A DNA stretch of 64,000 nucleotides from Actinomyces gaoshouyii. GTDB taxonomy: Bacteria; Actinomycetota; Actinomycetes; Actinomycetales; Actinomycetaceae. Made by a program: the position numbers and the translations under genes. The notes beneath the pieces were generated by a model, which did no database searches, was not told where the DNA came from, and saw only the letters and a list, made by a program, of their open reading frames with translations. Shown here piece by piece: positions 7,705 to 17,411 of the stretch (positions within the stretch are counted from its first letter, which is position 1; each line of letters starts with the position of its first letter). The stretch covers positions 1 through 64,000 of the forward strand of contig NZ_MVIV01000002.1 in NCBI RefSeq assembly GCF_002072175.1, written 5' to 3'.

Positions 7705-9519
7705 TTAATTCGGGACGGGGTCGGACTCGCTCGGCGCGGGTCGGCTCCGCGCGCCCGAGGAGTCGGGGGAGGCGCTCTCGCGCTTACGGGCCTCATCGAG
7801 GGCCCTGAGGGCCTCGGTGGTGGCGCGCGTGGCGCGGTCGAGCCTGGCCCGCGCCTTGTCCTCCCAGGCCTGAGCCACCTCGACCTCGGCCAGGGCCTCC
7901 TCGACGGTCGGCTCGGTGTCGACGAGGTGGGCCGGGGCGATCGCGAAGATCTCGGAGACATCGAGGTCGGGGTTCTCCTCCTGGGTCTCGACCAGCTCGG
8001 CGACCTCCTCCTGGCTGGCCACGGCCGGCATGGAGCCGGGCAGGGGGCGGCGGGCCGTCTCCTTGAGCCCGAAGATCGCCCCGAGGGCCGCCGCGGAGGT
8101 CCCCATCAGCCAGAAGGCGGGCGCCAGGGGGCTGCCGGTGGAGGCCACGAGGGCCTCCAGGATGAAAGCGGCCGTGCCGCCGAAGAGGGCGACGGCGATG
8201 TTGTAGGCAATGCCCATGCCGCCGTAGCGGCAGCGGGTGGGGAAGATCGCGGGGAGGGAGGCGGCCAGGTTGCCGACGTAGGCCGCCGTCGGATAGGCCA
8301 GCAGACCCAGGCCGAACAGGATCGACCAGACCTCCTTGTGCTCCAGCAGCAGGAAGACGGGCACCGCCAGCACGATCGTGCTCACCGCCGCGGACAGGAG
8401 GACGGGCCGGCGGCCCACGTGATCCGACAGCCGGCCGCAGGCGGGCACGAGGAAGGCCACGAGGATGAGGATGGGCAGGGTCAGGAGGGGGCCGTGCTCG
8501 GCGTCGAGGCCTAGGGTGGTGGTCAGGTAGGTCGGCATGTAGGAGGTGAGGGTGTAGCCCACGGTATTGGCACCGGCCACGAGGACGATCGCTATGCCCA
8601 GCTCCCGCCAGTAGGTCCGCACCATCTCCTTGAAGCCGAGGGGCCCCTCCTCCGGCTTCATGATCTCGGTCTCCACGGCCGCCAGGTCCGCGGGCTCCTC
8701 GTCCTCGGTCTCTGCCCGGGCGCCGCGGAAGGCGGGGGTGTCCTCGATGCGGGCCCTCAGGTAGAGGGCGATCGTGCCCATTGGCAGGGCGAGGAGGAAG
8801 GGGATGCGCCACCCCCAGGTGGCCATGAAGTCCCCGGGCAGGGTGAGCATGAGGACGGAGACGAAGCCCGCGCCCAGCGCATTGCCGATGTAGGAGCCCC
8901 AGTCGAGCATGGCGGCGTAGAAGCCGCGGCGCTTGTCGGGGGCGTACTCGGTGACGAAGGTCGTGGCGCCCGCGTACTCGCCACCGGTGGAGAAACCCTG
9001 GACGAGCTTGAGGCAGATGAGCAGGATCGGCGCCCATACGCCCAGGACGCTGGCCGGCGGCAGGATGCCGATGCCGAAAGTCGCCAGCGCCATCATCATG
9101 AGGGTGAAGGCCAGGACCTCCTTGCGACCCAGGCGGTCGCCGAGCTGGCCGAGGATGACGCCGCCCAGCGGCCGGGCGACGAAGGTGACGGCGAAGACCC
9201 CCAGTGAGAAGAGGTTCTGGGCCACGGGGGTGGCGTTGGGCAGGAAGGCCTGACCCACGAGCACGGCGACGTAGGCGAAGACGCCGACGTCGTACCACTC
9301 CATGATGTTGCCCACGACGGATCCGAGGATCGCCCTGCGCAGCGCCGATTCCTCGACGACGGTGACATCGTCGGCGCGCAGACGGCGCCTGCGGCGCAGG
9401 TAGGCGAGCCGGCGCTGCTCACGGCGCAGCCGCTCGGCGCGCCTCCGGTCGCCCTTCGCGCTGGCGCGGGATGCTCGTTCCTGAAGGCTCTTCTCGGTGG
9501 CAGGGATCTTGTTATCCAT
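7705..9519 (-). CDS. MHS-family MFS metabolite:proton symporter with long charged tails
   Basis: A major facilitator of the metabolite:H+ symporter (ProP/ShiA) type. Signature pieces are VGNIMEWYDVGVFAYVA at the first helix, VARPLGGVILGQLGDRLGRK in the helix 2-3 loop, and QGFSTGGEYAGA in helix 4. Twelve membrane segments span roughly residues 65-500. Members usually have about 430-500 residues, but this one has 604. An Arg/Lys-rich N-terminal tail of ~55 residues precedes helix 1, and an acidic, coiled-coil-prone tail of ~100 residues follows helix 12. ATG 9519 is chosen because GGAAG sits just upstream; further upstream codons lack a ribosome-binding site. Likely substrates are osmolytes or organic acids, but specificity cannot be read from sequence. 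Confidence 0.82.
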   Translation of the reverse strand: MDNKIPATEKSLQERASRASAKGDRRRAERLRREQRRLAYLRRRRRLRADDVTVVEESALRRAILGSVVGNIMEWYDVGVFAYVAVLVGQAFLPNATPVAQNLFSLGVFAVTFVARPLGGVILGQLGDRLGRKEVLAFTLMMMALATFGIGILPPASVLGVWAPILLICLKLVQGFSTGGEYAGATTFVTEYAPDKRRGFYAAMLDWGSYIGNALGAGFVSVLMLTLPGDFMATWGWRIPFLLALPMGTIALYLRARIEDTPAFRGARAETEDEEPADLAAVETEIMKPEEGPLGFKEMVRTYWRELGIAIVLVAGANTVGYTLTSYMPTYLTTTLGLDAEHGPLLTLPILILVAFLVPACGRLSDHVGRRPVLLSAAVSTIVLAVPVFLLLEHKEVWSILFGLGLLAYPTAAYVGNLAASLPAIFPTRCRYGGMGIAYNIAVALFGGTAAFILEALVASTGSPLAPAFWLMGTSAAALGAIFGLKETARRPLPGSMPAVASQEEVAELVETQEENPDLDVSEIFAIAPAHLVDTEPTVEEALAEVEVAQAWEDKARARLDRATRATTEALRALDEARKRESASPDSSGARSRPAPSESDPVPN

Positions 9520-9746
9520 CGACTTCCAATCGTCGTCTGGCACGGTCGGCAGACGCGCAGGGCCAGCGGCCCGACCAGCCGGGTCGGGCGGAGAAGTGGG
9601 AGAGCCGGACCGCGCCTGCCCGCATCGCGGCGCGCAGGTCGCCGGAACGACCCAAGAGGCTACCACCCGGGCCGCGATGCCCCGTCGGGGCGACAGTCGC
9701 ACCCGGTGGCTCCCCCGAACGGCGCCAGCGCGGGCCGGGAGAGAGG

Positions 9747-9790
9747 AGGAGCCCGTCAGATCGCCGTTTCCCCAGCGCCGACGGGCTCCT
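9747..9790 (-). terminator. Hairpin downstream of clpC
   Basis: Arms AGGAGCCCGTC (9747-9757) and GACGGGCTCCT (9780-9790) pair perfectly over 11 bases. The structure lies 24 bases past the clpC stop on the minus strand. The rest of the 294-base gap up to the clpC stop shows nothing further. Confidence 0.65.
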
Positions 9791-9813
9791 CGCGGGAGCA
9801 TTCCCCTGGGGGA

Positions 9814-12378
9814 TCAACCCACCTGGGGAGCCTCGGTGACCTCCGCTGAGCCCTGGCCCCCCTCGCCCGCGACCGTGGCGGCCCCCTCGACGTCGGCGAC
9901 GGCGGCCTCCTGCTCGGGGACGGCGGGAATGGCCTCGCCGCGGAAGGTGAACTCCCCGAGGATCCCCTCGCCCCGGGCGTCGACGATGACCCTCTGACCG
10001 CGCTCGATCTCGCCGAAGAGGATCTTCTCCGACAAGGCGTCCTCGATGTCGCGCTGGATGGCGCGACGCAGCGGGCGGGCGCCGAGGACCGGATCGAAAC
10101 CTCGTTCGGCGAGCAGCTCCTTGGCGGCGTCGGTGAGTTCGATCGTCATGTCCTGCTCGCTCATGCGCTTGTCGAGGCGGGCGATCATGAGGTCGACGAT
10201 CTCGCGCACCTCCGCCTTGGTCAGCTGCGGGAAGACGATGAGGTCGTCCACACGGTTGAGGAACTCGGGCCGGAACTGCTGCTTGAGCTCGCGGTTGACG
10301 TGGGCCTTCATCTCCTCGTAGTCCATGGCTCCGGACTCGGTGGACTGGAAGCCCGTGGCCACCGACTTGCCGATGTCCTTCGAACCGAGGTTGGTCGTCA
10401 TGATGATGACGGTGTTCTTGAAGTCGACCTCCCGGCCCTGGGCGTCGGAGAGGTGCCCGTCCTCCAGGATCTGCAGGAGCGAGTTGAAGATGTCCGGGTG
10501 GGCCTTCTCCACCTCGTCGAAGAGCACCACGGAAAAGGGGCGGCGGCGGACCTTCTCGGTGAGCTGGCCGCCCTCGTCGTAGCCGACGTAGCCGGGAGGG
10601 GCGCCGAAGAGGCGCGAAACGGTGTGCTTCTCGGCGAACTCGGACATGTCGAGCTGGATGAGGGCGTCCTCGTCGTCGAAGAGGAACTCCGCCAGGGCCT
10701 TGGCGAGCTCGGTCTTGCCCACGCCCGTGGGGCCGGCGAAGATGAACGAGCCGCCGGGGCGCTTGGGATCCTTCAGGCCGGCGCGGGTGCGGCGAATGGA
10801 CTTGGAGATCGCCTCGATGGCCTTGTTCTGGCCGATGATGCGCTTGTGGAGCTCGGCCTCCATGTTGAGCAGCTTGGAGGACTCCGCCTCGGTCAGCTTG
10901 ACCACGGGGATGCCGGTGGACATGGCCAGGACCTCGGCGATGAGGTTCTCATCGACCTCCGCCACCTGATCCAAGTCCCCATCCTTCCAGGCCTTCTCCT
11001 TGGCGGTGCGCTCCTCGGCCAGTCGGCGCTCGTCGTCGCGCAGGGCGGCGGCGCGCTCGAAGTCCTGGTCGTCGATCGCGGATTCCTTTTCGCGCTTGAC
11101 CTCGGCGATCCTCTCATCGATGTCGCGCAGCTCCTGAGGAGCGGTCATGCGCCGGATGCGCAGGCGGGCACCGGCCTCATCGACCAGGTCGATGGCCTTG
11201 TCCGGCAGGAAGCGGTCATTGATGTAACGGTCGGCGAGCTTGGCGGCGGCCTCGATGGCATCGTCGGTGATGACGACGCGGTGGAAGGCCTCGTAGCGGT
11301 CGCGCAGCCCGGTGAGGATGCCGATGGTCTCCTCGATACTGGGCTGGTCCACGGTCACCGGCTGGAAGCGGCGCTCCAGGGCGGCGTCCTTCTCGATCTT
11401 GCGGTACTCCTCCAGCGTGGTGGCGCCGATGGTCTGAAGCTCGCCCCGGGCGAGCATGGGCTTGAGGATGGAGGCGGCGTCGACGGCCCCCTCGGCGGCG
11501 CCGGCGCCCACGAGCGTGTGGATCTCGTCGATGAACAGGACGATGTCCCCCCGGGTGCGCACCTCCTTGAGGACCTTCTTGAGGCGCTCCTCGAAATCGC
11601 CGCGGTAGCGCGAGCCCGCCACGAGGCTGCCCATGTCCAGGGAGTAGAGCTGCTTGTCGCGCAGGGTCTCAGGGACGTCGCCGTGGACGATGGCCTGGCT
11701 CAGGCCCTCGACGACGGCGGTCTTGCCCACGCCGGGCTCCCCGATGAGGACGGGGTTGTTCTTGGTGCGCCGGGAGAGGATCTGCATGACCCTCTCCATT
11801 TCCTTGTGACGGCCGATAACCGGGTCGAGCCTGCCCTCGCGAGCGGCCGCGGTGAGATTGCGGCCGAACTGGTCGAGGATGGCGCTGCCCGACGGCGTCC
11901 CCTCCTTGGAGGGGACGCCGGCCGTGACGGCTTCCTTGCCCTCGTAGCCCGAGAGCATCTGCATGACGGTCTGGCGCACGGAGGACAGGTCCGCGCCGAG
12001 CTTGATGACGACCTGGGCGGCCGTGCCCTCGCCCTCGCGCAGCAGGCCGAGCAGGATGTGCTCGGTGCCGATGTAGTTGTGCCCCAGCTGCAGAGCCTCG
12101 CGCAGCGAGAGCTCGAGGACCTTCTTAGCGCGGGGGGTGAAGGGGATGTGTCCGCTGGGCGCCGCCTGCCCCTCGCCGATGACCTCGACGACCTGGGCGC
12201 GCACGGCGTCCAGGGAGATCTGCATCGACTCCAGGGCCTTGGCGGCCACACCCTCGCCCTCGTGGATGAGGCCGAGAAGGAGGTGCTCCGTGCCGATGTA
12301 GTTGTGGTTGAGCGCCCGCGCCTCGTCCTGGGCAAGGACGACGACGCGGCGGGCGCGATCGGTGAAGCGTTCGAACAT
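9814..12378 (-). CDS. clpC: ATP-dependent Clp protease ATPase subunit ClpC
   Basis: AAA+ unfoldase that feeds substrates to the ClpP peptidase; a protein-quality and stress-response factor in the cytoplasm. The 854-residue protein has the standard ClpC layout. Two N-terminal Clp repeats each contain [13 protein letters not shown]-like sequence (residues ~1-145). The first AAA domain has [12 protein letters not shown]-type middle segment ([15 protein letters not shown]) follows, and the second AAA domain has [10 protein letters not shown]. The C-terminal D2 domain is followed by an alanine/glutamate-rich tail. Presence of the UVR region and the paired N-repeats distinguishes it from ClpB and ClpA. 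Its ATG has GAGGAGA upstream. It stands alone between two hairpin terminators, so it is probably transcribed monocistronically. Confidence 0.96.
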   Translation of the reverse strand: MFERFTDRARRVVVLAQDEARALNHNYIGTEHLLLGLIHEGEGVAAKALESMQISLDAVRAQVVEVIGEGQAAPSGHIPFTPRAKKVLELSLREALQLGHNYIGTEHILLGLLREGEGTAAQVVIKLGADLSSVRQTVMQMLSGYEGKEAVTAGVPSKEGTPSGSAILDQFGRNLTAAAREGRLDPVIGRHKEMERVMQILSRRTKNNPVLIGEPGVGKTAVVEGLSQAIVHGDVPETLRDKQLYSLDMGSLVAGSRYRGDFEERLKKVLKEVRTRGDIVLFIDEIHTLVGAGAAEGAVDAASILKPMLARGELQTIGATTLEEYRKIEKDAALERRFQPVTVDQPSIEETIGILTGLRDRYEAFHRVVITDDAIEAAAKLADRYINDRFLPDKAIDLVDEAGARLRIRRMTAPQELRDIDERIAEVKREKESAIDDQDFERAAALRDDERRLAEERTAKEKAWKDGDLDQVAEVDENLIAEVLAMSTGIPVVKLTEAESSKLLNMEAELHKRIIGQNKAIEAISKSIRRTRAGLKDPKRPGGSFIFAGPTGVGKTELAKALAEFLFDDEDALIQLDMSEFAEKHTVSRLFGAPPGYVGYDEGGQLTEKVRRRPFSVVLFDEVEKAHPDIFNSLLQILEDGHLSDAQGREVDFKNTVIIMTTNLGSKDIGKSVATGFQSTESGAMDYEEMKAHVNRELKQQFRPEFLNRVDDLIVFPQLTKAEVREIVDLMIARLDKRMSEQDMTIELTDAAKELLAERGFDPVLGARPLRRAIQRDIEDALSEKILFGEIERGQRVIVDARGEGILGEFTFRGEAIPAVPEQEAAVADVEGAATVAGEGGQGSAEVTEAPQVG

Positions 12379-12601
12379 CGCGGGTTATCTCCTCGGCACG
12401 CGCGGTCGGTTGGGGACGCCGGACAGCCGCGTGCGCTCAATGAGCGCGAGCGGGCCCAGCGCGGGCACGTGCTGCCAAGGCTAACGGCGGCGTATGGGGC
12501 CCATGCCCCTGTTCGCGGTAGGCGTGAGCCAGGATTAAGCCCGGCGGACTCATATCTCGCCGGGATGGGGCGCGCCATCGGTGCGCCGGGAAGAGCCGTC
12601 C

Positions 12602-12638
12602 GCGCCCACCGGTGCGTCCCGCCCGCACCAGTGGGCGC
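12602..12638 (-). terminator. Hairpin downstream of the ABC importer operon
   Basis: A 15-bp stem with one G-T mismatch (arms 12602-12616 and 12624-12638) encloses a 7-base loop. It begins about 33 bases after the stop of the ATPase gene on the minus strand. The remaining bases up to clpC contain only the clpC leader. Confidence 0.65.
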
Positions 12639-12671
12639 CAACCGCACCGGTCGGACGGGCCGCCGCCCCGC

Positions 12672-13574
12672 CTACCGCCCCAGCAGGGAGAGGATCCGCG
12701 CCTTGAGGTCCTGGTAGTCGGCGGAGGCGGGAGCGGCGGCCAGGAGGCGCGGCACCTCGAGATCGGCCACCACATGGGCGGGCCTCTCGGACAGGACGAC
12801 GACGCGCTCGGCCAACCGCAGCGCCTCGTCGACATCGTGAGTGACGAGGATCGCGGTGAAGGCCTGGGAGGCCCACAGGCGGGAGAACTCGTCCTGGAGC
12901 CCCAGGCGGGTGAGCGCGTCGAGCTTGCCGAAGGGCTCGTCGAGGAGGAAGAGCCGGGGCCGGTTGACCAGAGCCCTGGCCAGGGCTGCGCGCTGGGCCA
13001 TGCCGCCGGAGAGCGTCGAGGGATAGGCACCGGCGAAGTCGCGCAGCCCCACGATCTCCAGGGCGGCGTCGATCCGCCTCTGGTCGATGGCCAGGCGCCC
13101 CCGCGCCTGCGGCCCGAGGGCCACATTGTCCCTCACGGTCCGCCACGGCAGGAGGGTGGCCTCCTGGAAGGCCATGGCCCGCTCGGGAGCCGGGCGGGTG
13201 ACCCTCTCGCCATCGACGACGACGCTGCCGCGGGTGGGCGCCTCCAGGCCGGCGAGGAGCCGCAGGATGGTGGACTTGCCGCACCCGGACTGACCGACGA
13301 CGGCGACGAACTGCCCGGACGGGATCGTCAGCGCCACGTCGTCGAGCACGTGGAGGGAGGACCCCTTGGCGGCCTCGGCCTCGTGGCGGGCGCGGGCCGC
13401 GGGCGAGACGCGGCGGATCGCCCAGGGGACCCAGCCCTGGTCGAGCTCGTGGTGGAGCGGGTAGCGGTGCGAGACGCCGTCGAGGACCACCTCGGCGCCG
13501 CGGGGGCGCTCAGGGCCGATCGCGGCCCCCGGGCCGGTCGCCGCGGGGGCGCTGGTCGTGTTCTCGGTCATCAT
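12672..13574 (-). CDS. ABC importer ATP-binding protein (nitrate/sulfonate/NMT1 type)
   Basis: Cytoplasmic ATPase that powers the importer encoded by the two preceding genes. The 300-residue protein has Walker A GQSGCGKSTILRLLAGL, the Q-loop AFQEATLLPWRTV, the signature LSGGMAQRAALARAL and Walker B LFLLDEPFGKLDALTR, followed by a switch-region histidine in VTHDVDEA. The LPWRTV Q-loop is typical of the SsuB/TauB/NrtD subfamily. About 75 extra N-terminal residues precede the ABC fold. The start lies 3 bases after the permease stop, so the genes form one operon (binding protein, permease, ATPase). The transported compound cannot be decided from sequence; candidates are aliphatic sulfonates, nitrate/bicarbonate or pyrimidine precursors. 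Confidence 0.88.
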   Translation of the reverse strand: MMTENTTSAPAATGPGAAIGPERPRGAEVVLDGVSHRYPLHHELDQGWVPWAIRRVSPAARARHEAEAAKGSSLHVLDDVALTIPSGQFVAVVGQSGCGKSTILRLLAGLEAPTRGSVVVDGERVTRPAPERAMAFQEATLLPWRTVRDNVALGPQARGRLAIDQRRIDAALEIVGLRDFAGAYPSTLSGGMAQRAALARALVNRPRLFLLDEPFGKLDALTRLGLQDEFSRLWASQAFTAILVTHDVDEALRLAERVVVLSERPAHVVADLEVPRLLAAAPASADYQDLKARILSLLGR

Positions 13575-13577
13575 GGG

Positions 13578-14624
13578 TCACCACCGGACGAGGTCGTGCT
13601 GCCAGGCGAGCAGCGAGGAGCGGAGCTTGAACAGCAGGATCATGAGCGCGCGGCAGAAGACGACGAGGACGACGAGCCCCACGTACATCCGGGGGTAGTC
13701 CGCCCAGCCCTTCACCCAGTTGATGTACCAGGCCAGACCCTTGTCGACGCCCACGAGCTCGGCGGTCATCAGGGCCGCGAGCGACGTGCCCAGGCCGGTG
13801 AACAGGCCGGTGAGCATGTCGGGCAGAGCGGCGGGGACCGCCACGCGACCCACGAGGAAGCCCTCGGAGGCGCCGAGCGTGCGGGCGGCGTCGATGTAGC
13901 TGCGGGGCACGGCGCGCACGCCGGCGCGCGTCATCGTCGCCATGGGAAACCAGGCCCCGAAGGCGATGATGAGCACTGCGGAGGCGAAGGTCGACGGCGC
14001 GACGAGCAGCGCCAGCGGGAGCAGGGAGGCGGCTGGGACCGGGCCGATGCTCTGCAGGAGCGGGTGGAGCCAGTAATCGGCCCGCCGCGACCAGCCCATG
14101 AGCAGTCCCGTGGCGAAACCCATCACCGAGCCGAGCGCGTACCCCGTCAGGAAGAGCAGGGAGGAGGCGCCCAGGCTCGAGGCGAGGAGGTCGGCATCCC
14201 CGCGAAGCGCCTCGATGAGGACCTCCGGGGAGGCGAAGTAGGGCGGGGAGAGCCAATCGAGCTTCGCCGTCGTCATCTGCCACAGGATCATCCACGCCCC
14301 GCCCAGCGCGATCCACGGCAGGCGGTGGGCCAGGGCGAGGGCGGCCGATGACGCGGGCCGGGCCAGCGCCCGGGCGAACCACATCGCCAGGAGGGCGATC
14401 CAGACCCCGACGACGATGAGGAGCGGCCGGTGGTCGGCCGTGCGCAGCGCGGTGTCCGGGACGGCGACGATGATCACCGGATGCGCCGCCCACAGGGCCA
14501 GTGCGAGGGCGCCCTGCACCAGGAGGCCACGGCTCCGAGACTCCGCCGTCGGCCCGGCGGCGCCGGCAGGGGCCGGGCCGTCCGGGCCCGCCAGCGGCTG
14601 GGGCTCCTGTTCCGCGGCGCTCAT
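13578..14624 (-). CDS. ABC importer permease (nitrate/sulfonate/NMT1 type)
   Basis: Inner-membrane channel subunit of the importer. The 348-residue protein has an extra pair of membrane segments near residues 35-90, then the BPD_transp_1 core with six segments. The cytoplasmic EAA-type coupling loop is visible as IDAARTLGASEGFLVGRVAVPAALP. The ATG at 14624 overlaps the binding-protein stop as ATGA. In-frame sequence extends upstream but would read into the binding-protein gene, so the overlap start is preferred. The additional N-terminal hydrophobic pair makes it longer than the usual 250-280 residues of this subfamily. Confidence 0.85.
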   Translation of the reverse strand: MSAAEQEPQPLAGPDGPAPAGAAGPTAESRSRGLLVQGALALALWAAHPVIIVAVPDTALRTADHRPLLIVVGVWIALLAMWFARALARPASSAALALAHRLPWIALGGAWMILWQMTTAKLDWLSPPYFASPEVLIEALRGDADLLASSLGASSLLFLTGYALGSVMGFATGLLMGWSRRADYWLHPLLQSIGPVPAASLLPLALLVAPSTFASAVLIIAFGAWFPMATMTRAGVRAVPRSYIDAARTLGASEGFLVGRVAVPAALPDMLTGLFTGLGTSLAALMTAELVGVDKGLAWYINWVKGWADYPRMYVGLVVLVVFCRALMILLFKLRSSLLAWQHDLVRW

Positions 14625-15805
14625 CGGCCGATCCCCAGGTCGGCGTAGACGGCGTCGGCCAGCGCGTCGGCCGCGATATCGGCGGAGATGAAGCCGGTCT
14701 TCTTGAAGCGCTCGATCCCCGGCTCGATGGCAGCGCGGAAGCGGGTCGCGGAGGCGTCGAAGTCGTAGGTGCGCAAGACCTTCTCGACGACGTCCCGCTC
14801 GGTGGCCACGTACTCGTTGTCCACCTCGAGCCCGGCGATCTCCTCGATGTGGTCGGGCACGTAGGCCGCCCCCTTGATCCACGCCTCGGTGAGCGCCTTG
14901 GCGCTCTCGGGCCGCTTGGCGATGAAATCGCCGTTGAGGACCACCGAGCAGCAGAAGTCCTCGGCATCGTTGTTGGCGATCTCGTGGCCGGTGCCGCCCA
15001 GGACGGGCAGGAGGACACCGGGATCGGAGCCCATGATGACGTCCACGTCCCCCGAGGACAGGGACTGGCCGAGGGAATCGGAGTCGACGGTGCGCCAGCT
15101 GATGTCCCCGCCCGAGGGATCGGGGTTGATCCCGGCATCGGACAGGCCGATGGAGAAGTAGGCGAAGGCGGAGGACGACAGTGAGGGGACGCCGATCGAA
15201 GCGCCCTTGAGATCGGCCAGCGAGGAGTAGGGGGAGCCCTCGGGGGCCACCACCCGCAGGCAGCCGGCGTGCAGGCCGGCGGTGAGGCGGGCGTTGAGGC
15301 CGTTGTAGATCGGCTCCAGCCAGGAGAAGAAGATCCCCGGGGCGCCGATGTACTTGCCGGCGCCCACGCCGTCCTTCGTATCCTCGGTCTGCTGGGTGCG
15401 CACGAGGGTGACGTTGAGGCCGACGTCGTCGAAGTAGCCCTGATGGTAGGCGGCGTAGAGCGGGGCGGCGCAGATATCCCCGCCGATGACCAGGGGGATA
15501 TCCTCGGCCGCTCCGATGACGCCCTGGTTCGTGCGGCGCAGGGTGAGCCAGGCTCCCCCGGCCACGAGGGCCGCGGCGGCCGCCGAGCCGCCGATGAGGA
15601 GGCTCCGGCGGGAGGCGGAGCGCTTGGCGAGGGCGGCGAGTTCGTCGGGATCGTCGGCGGCGGCGAGGATGTCCGCCGCATTGCGCGGGGTGACGGACTC
15701 ATCAACGCGATCCCCCGCGGTGGAGGGGCGCGCGGCGGCGGTCCCCTCGGGGCTGGGGGCGGAGGACGGCGAGGGGGCAGGCGAGGGTGATGAGGATGCG
15801 GACAC
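14621..15805 (-). CDS. ABC importer substrate-binding protein (NMT1/SsuA-like), Tat-like signal
   Basis: The 394-residue protein starts with about 65 low-complexity residues, then the twin-arginine-like segment ASRRSLLIGG and a hydrophobic stretch ending near residue 90. This suggests Tat-dependent export or a membrane-anchored N-terminus. The mature part begins IPLVIGGDICAAPLYAAYHQGYFDDVGL, the typical opening of NMT1/SsuA/NrtA periplasmic-type proteins (strand, then helix contacting ligand). No lipobox cysteine follows the signal. GTG 15805 has AAGGAG six bases upstream. It is the first gene of the importer operon and its stop overlaps the permease start. Ligand unknown. Confidence 0.82.
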   Translation of the reverse strand: MSASSSPSPAPSPSSAPSPEGTAAARPSTAGDRVDESVTPRNAADILAAADDPDELAALAKRSASRRSLLIGGSAAAAALVAGGAWLTLRRTNQGVIGAAEDIPLVIGGDICAAPLYAAYHQGYFDDVGLNVTLVRTQQTEDTKDGVGAGKYIGAPGIFFSWLEPIYNGLNARLTAGLHAGCLRVVAPEGSPYSSLADLKGASIGVPSLSSSAFAYFSIGLSDAGINPDPSGGDISWRTVDSDSLGQSLSSGDVDVIMGSDPGVLLPVLGGTGHEIANNDAEDFCCSVVLNGDFIAKRPESAKALTEAWIKGAAYVPDHIEEIAGLEVDNEYVATERDVVEKVLRTYDFDASATRFRAAIEPGIERFKKTGFISADIAADALADAVYADLGIGR

Positions 15806-16043
15806 GATGGTCTCCTTGTGAAAAGCGGGGCGAGGTGGGGCGAATGAGCCCGGGGGGGCACCGCAGTAGCGGCGGCCGGCGACGGTGGCCCGTGGCCATG
15901 GCGCGGGCGGCGCCCCTGGGCGCTCGCCCCGGGCGCGGACCTTCTGCGCCAGGGGCTCGGCAGGGCCCGTCCGGCGCGGAGGCGGGGCCGCGAGGGGAGC
16001 GGCCCGGGGGGCGGCGCCGTCGACCCGCCGCCGACTCAGCCCG

Positions 16044-16195
16044 TCAACGGACGGCGACGGCGGTGCCCGGAATGATCAACAGGGCCGACGGCTGGGCATG
16101 GAGCGGCGACAACAGCGCATCATCCTCGCGCGGCCGATCATCGCCGACGACGCGAGGGCGTCGTGGCCGGCAAGGATGCGCGTGGTGTGTTCCAT
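16044..16195 (-). pseudogene. Short possible gene remnant after the PPTase gene
   Basis: Eleven bases after the phosphopantetheinyl transferase stop, an ATG at 16195 opens a frame beginning MEHTTRILAGHDALASS that ends after 39 codons. A different frame over the same stretch reads VVGDDRPREDDALLSPLHAQ and continues to a stop at 16044. One frameshift near 16150 would merge them into a ~50-residue peptide. I do not recognise a family. The rest of the 400-base gap (15806-16043) is GC-rich and must carry the importer promoter; I see nothing else in it. This may be a decayed small gene or chance. Confidence 0.2.
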
Positions 16196-16205
16196 GCAAC
16201 AGAGC

Positions 16206-16985
16206 CTACGCACCGGGCGCGGGCGATGTCATGGAGGCGCCCGGAATGCGGACGCCCGCGGGCCGCGGGTCGGGGCCGATGACGCGGGGCCGTCGAGCGA
16301 GGTCGGCCTCACCGCCCCACCGGCCCGCGGGCACGACGACAGCCGTGGCAATGGTGTCCTCGGCGAGAATCCACCTCCCCTGAAGGCGCCTCGTCCTCCC
16401 ACCGGGCCGGGGATCGGTCAGATCCGCGATGAACTCGCCGTCGCCGAGGCGCACCAGGGCATCGCCGAAACCCAGCCATCGCATCTCCCGCGGGTACCAG
16501 GCCTTGTACAGGCTCTCCTTGGCGCTGAACAGGAGCCTATCGACGGCGGCGTCGGGCCTCTCGGCGGCCAGACGGCGAAGGCCATCGAGCTCCTCCGGCG
16601 CCGTCGCCACCCGCACCAGCACGCCCGCCGGGAGCGGCGCGTTGGGCTCCGCATCGATGCCCAGGCAATCCACGTCCTCCTGGCGCGCCACTGCGGCGGC
16701 GCGGTAATGCTCGCAGTGGGTCATGGAGCCGACGACACCCGCGGGCCAGGCCGGCTCGCCCGCACTACCGGGCACCATGGGCGGACGCCGGAAGCCCAGG
16801 TCGCGCAGGGCCCGGCGAGCGCAGCCCCGGACGGTGGCGAACTCCCGGCGCCGCCGGTCGACCATGCGCTCGGCGAGGGCGGCTTCTTCGCGATGGAGGA
16901 TCTCATCGAGCTCCTCACGGGTCTCGGCGACGCTGACCGAGCCGGGCACCAGCTCCGGCAGGAGCCGCGCCGGGCCACCGATCAC
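16206..16985 (-). CDS. 4'-phosphopantetheinyl transferase, Sfp/EntD type
   Basis: Transfers the phosphopantetheine arm of coenzyme A to a carrier-protein serine, activating fatty-acid, polyketide or peptide synthases. The 259-residue protein has the Sfp/EntD family motifs: the MTHCEHYRAAAVA segment, the magnesium-binding LGIDAEPNAPLP, and the catalytic helix FSAKESLYKAWYP. A C-terminal extension of ~40 residues is rich in Arg and Pro. The start is GTG 16985, immediately after the dtd stop, with GGAGG in the dtd 3' end. No carrier-protein or synthase gene is in the window, so the target is elsewhere; in this group the usual substrate is the type I fatty-acid synthase. Confidence 0.88.
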   Translation of the reverse strand: MIGGPARLLPELVPGSVSVAETREELDEILHREEAALAERMVDRRRREFATVRGCARRALRDLGFRRPPMVPGSAGEPAWPAGVVGSMTHCEHYRAAAVARQEDVDCLGIDAEPNAPLPAGVLVRVATAPEELDGLRRLAAERPDAAVDRLLFSAKESLYKAWYPREMRWLGFGDALVRLGDGEFIADLTDPRPGGRTRRLQGRWILAEDTIATAVVVPAGRWGGEADLARRPRVIGPDPRPAGVRIPGASMTSPAPGA

Positions 16986-17411
16986 TCAGGCCTCCACCAG
17001 GATCGTCACCGGGCCGTCGGCCTCCATGTCGATGCGCATATCGGCGCCGAAGCGGCCCGTGGCCACCTCCAGGCCGCGCCCGCGCAGATCCTCCACGACG
17101 GCGTCGACCAGCGGCTCGGCCACGGGGCCGGGGGCGGCCGCGTTCCAGGTGGGGCGCCGCCCCTTGCGCGCGTCCCCGTAGAGGGTGAACTGGGAGACGA
17201 CGAGCACGGGCGCGCCGGCCTCGGTGACAGAGCGCTCGCCGGCCAGGAGGCGCAGGTCCGCGATCTTGCGGGAGATCGTGGCCACCTGCGCGGGGCCGTC
17301 GTCATGAGTGGCGCCCACGAGCACCATGAGGCCCGGACGCGCGATCTCGCCGACGACGTCGCCGTCGACCCGCACGGCCGCGCGCGTGACGCGCTGGAGG
17401 ACGGCGCGCAT
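16986..17411 (-). CDS. dtd: D-aminoacyl-tRNA deacylase
   Basis: Hydrolyses D-amino acids wrongly attached to tRNA, recycling the tRNA. The 141-residue protein has the full DTD family length. It begins MRAVLQRVTRAAVRVDG, carries the catalytic-loop motif VSQFTLYGDARKGRRP, and ends with GPVTILVE, the GxPVT cross-subunit motif. The canonical start MRAVLQRV is at 17411, overlapping the upstream stop as TGATG; a start three codons upstream is possible but less typical. It lies between a DUF2516 gene and the phosphopantetheinyl transferase gene, all in one direction with overlaps or no gap, so it is probably co-transcribed. Confidence 0.95.
   Translation of the reverse strand: MRAVLQRVTRAAVRVDGDVVGEIARPGLMVLVGATHDDGPAQVATISRKIADLRLLAGERSVTEAGAPVLVVSQFTLYGDARKGRRPTWNAAAPGPVAEPLVDAVVEDLRGRGLEVATGRFGADMRIDMEADGPVTILVEA

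Noticed and set aside
10300-12717. An 805-codon plus-strand frame
   Set aside because: Antisense to clpC; its Gly/Val/Leu/Asp-rich composition is an artefact of the clpC codon pattern.
14621-15805. Thiamine (TPP) riboswitch upstream of the NMT1-like importer
   Set aside because: The leader shows none of the conserved TPP-riboswitch core sequence, so I could not support thiamine specificity.
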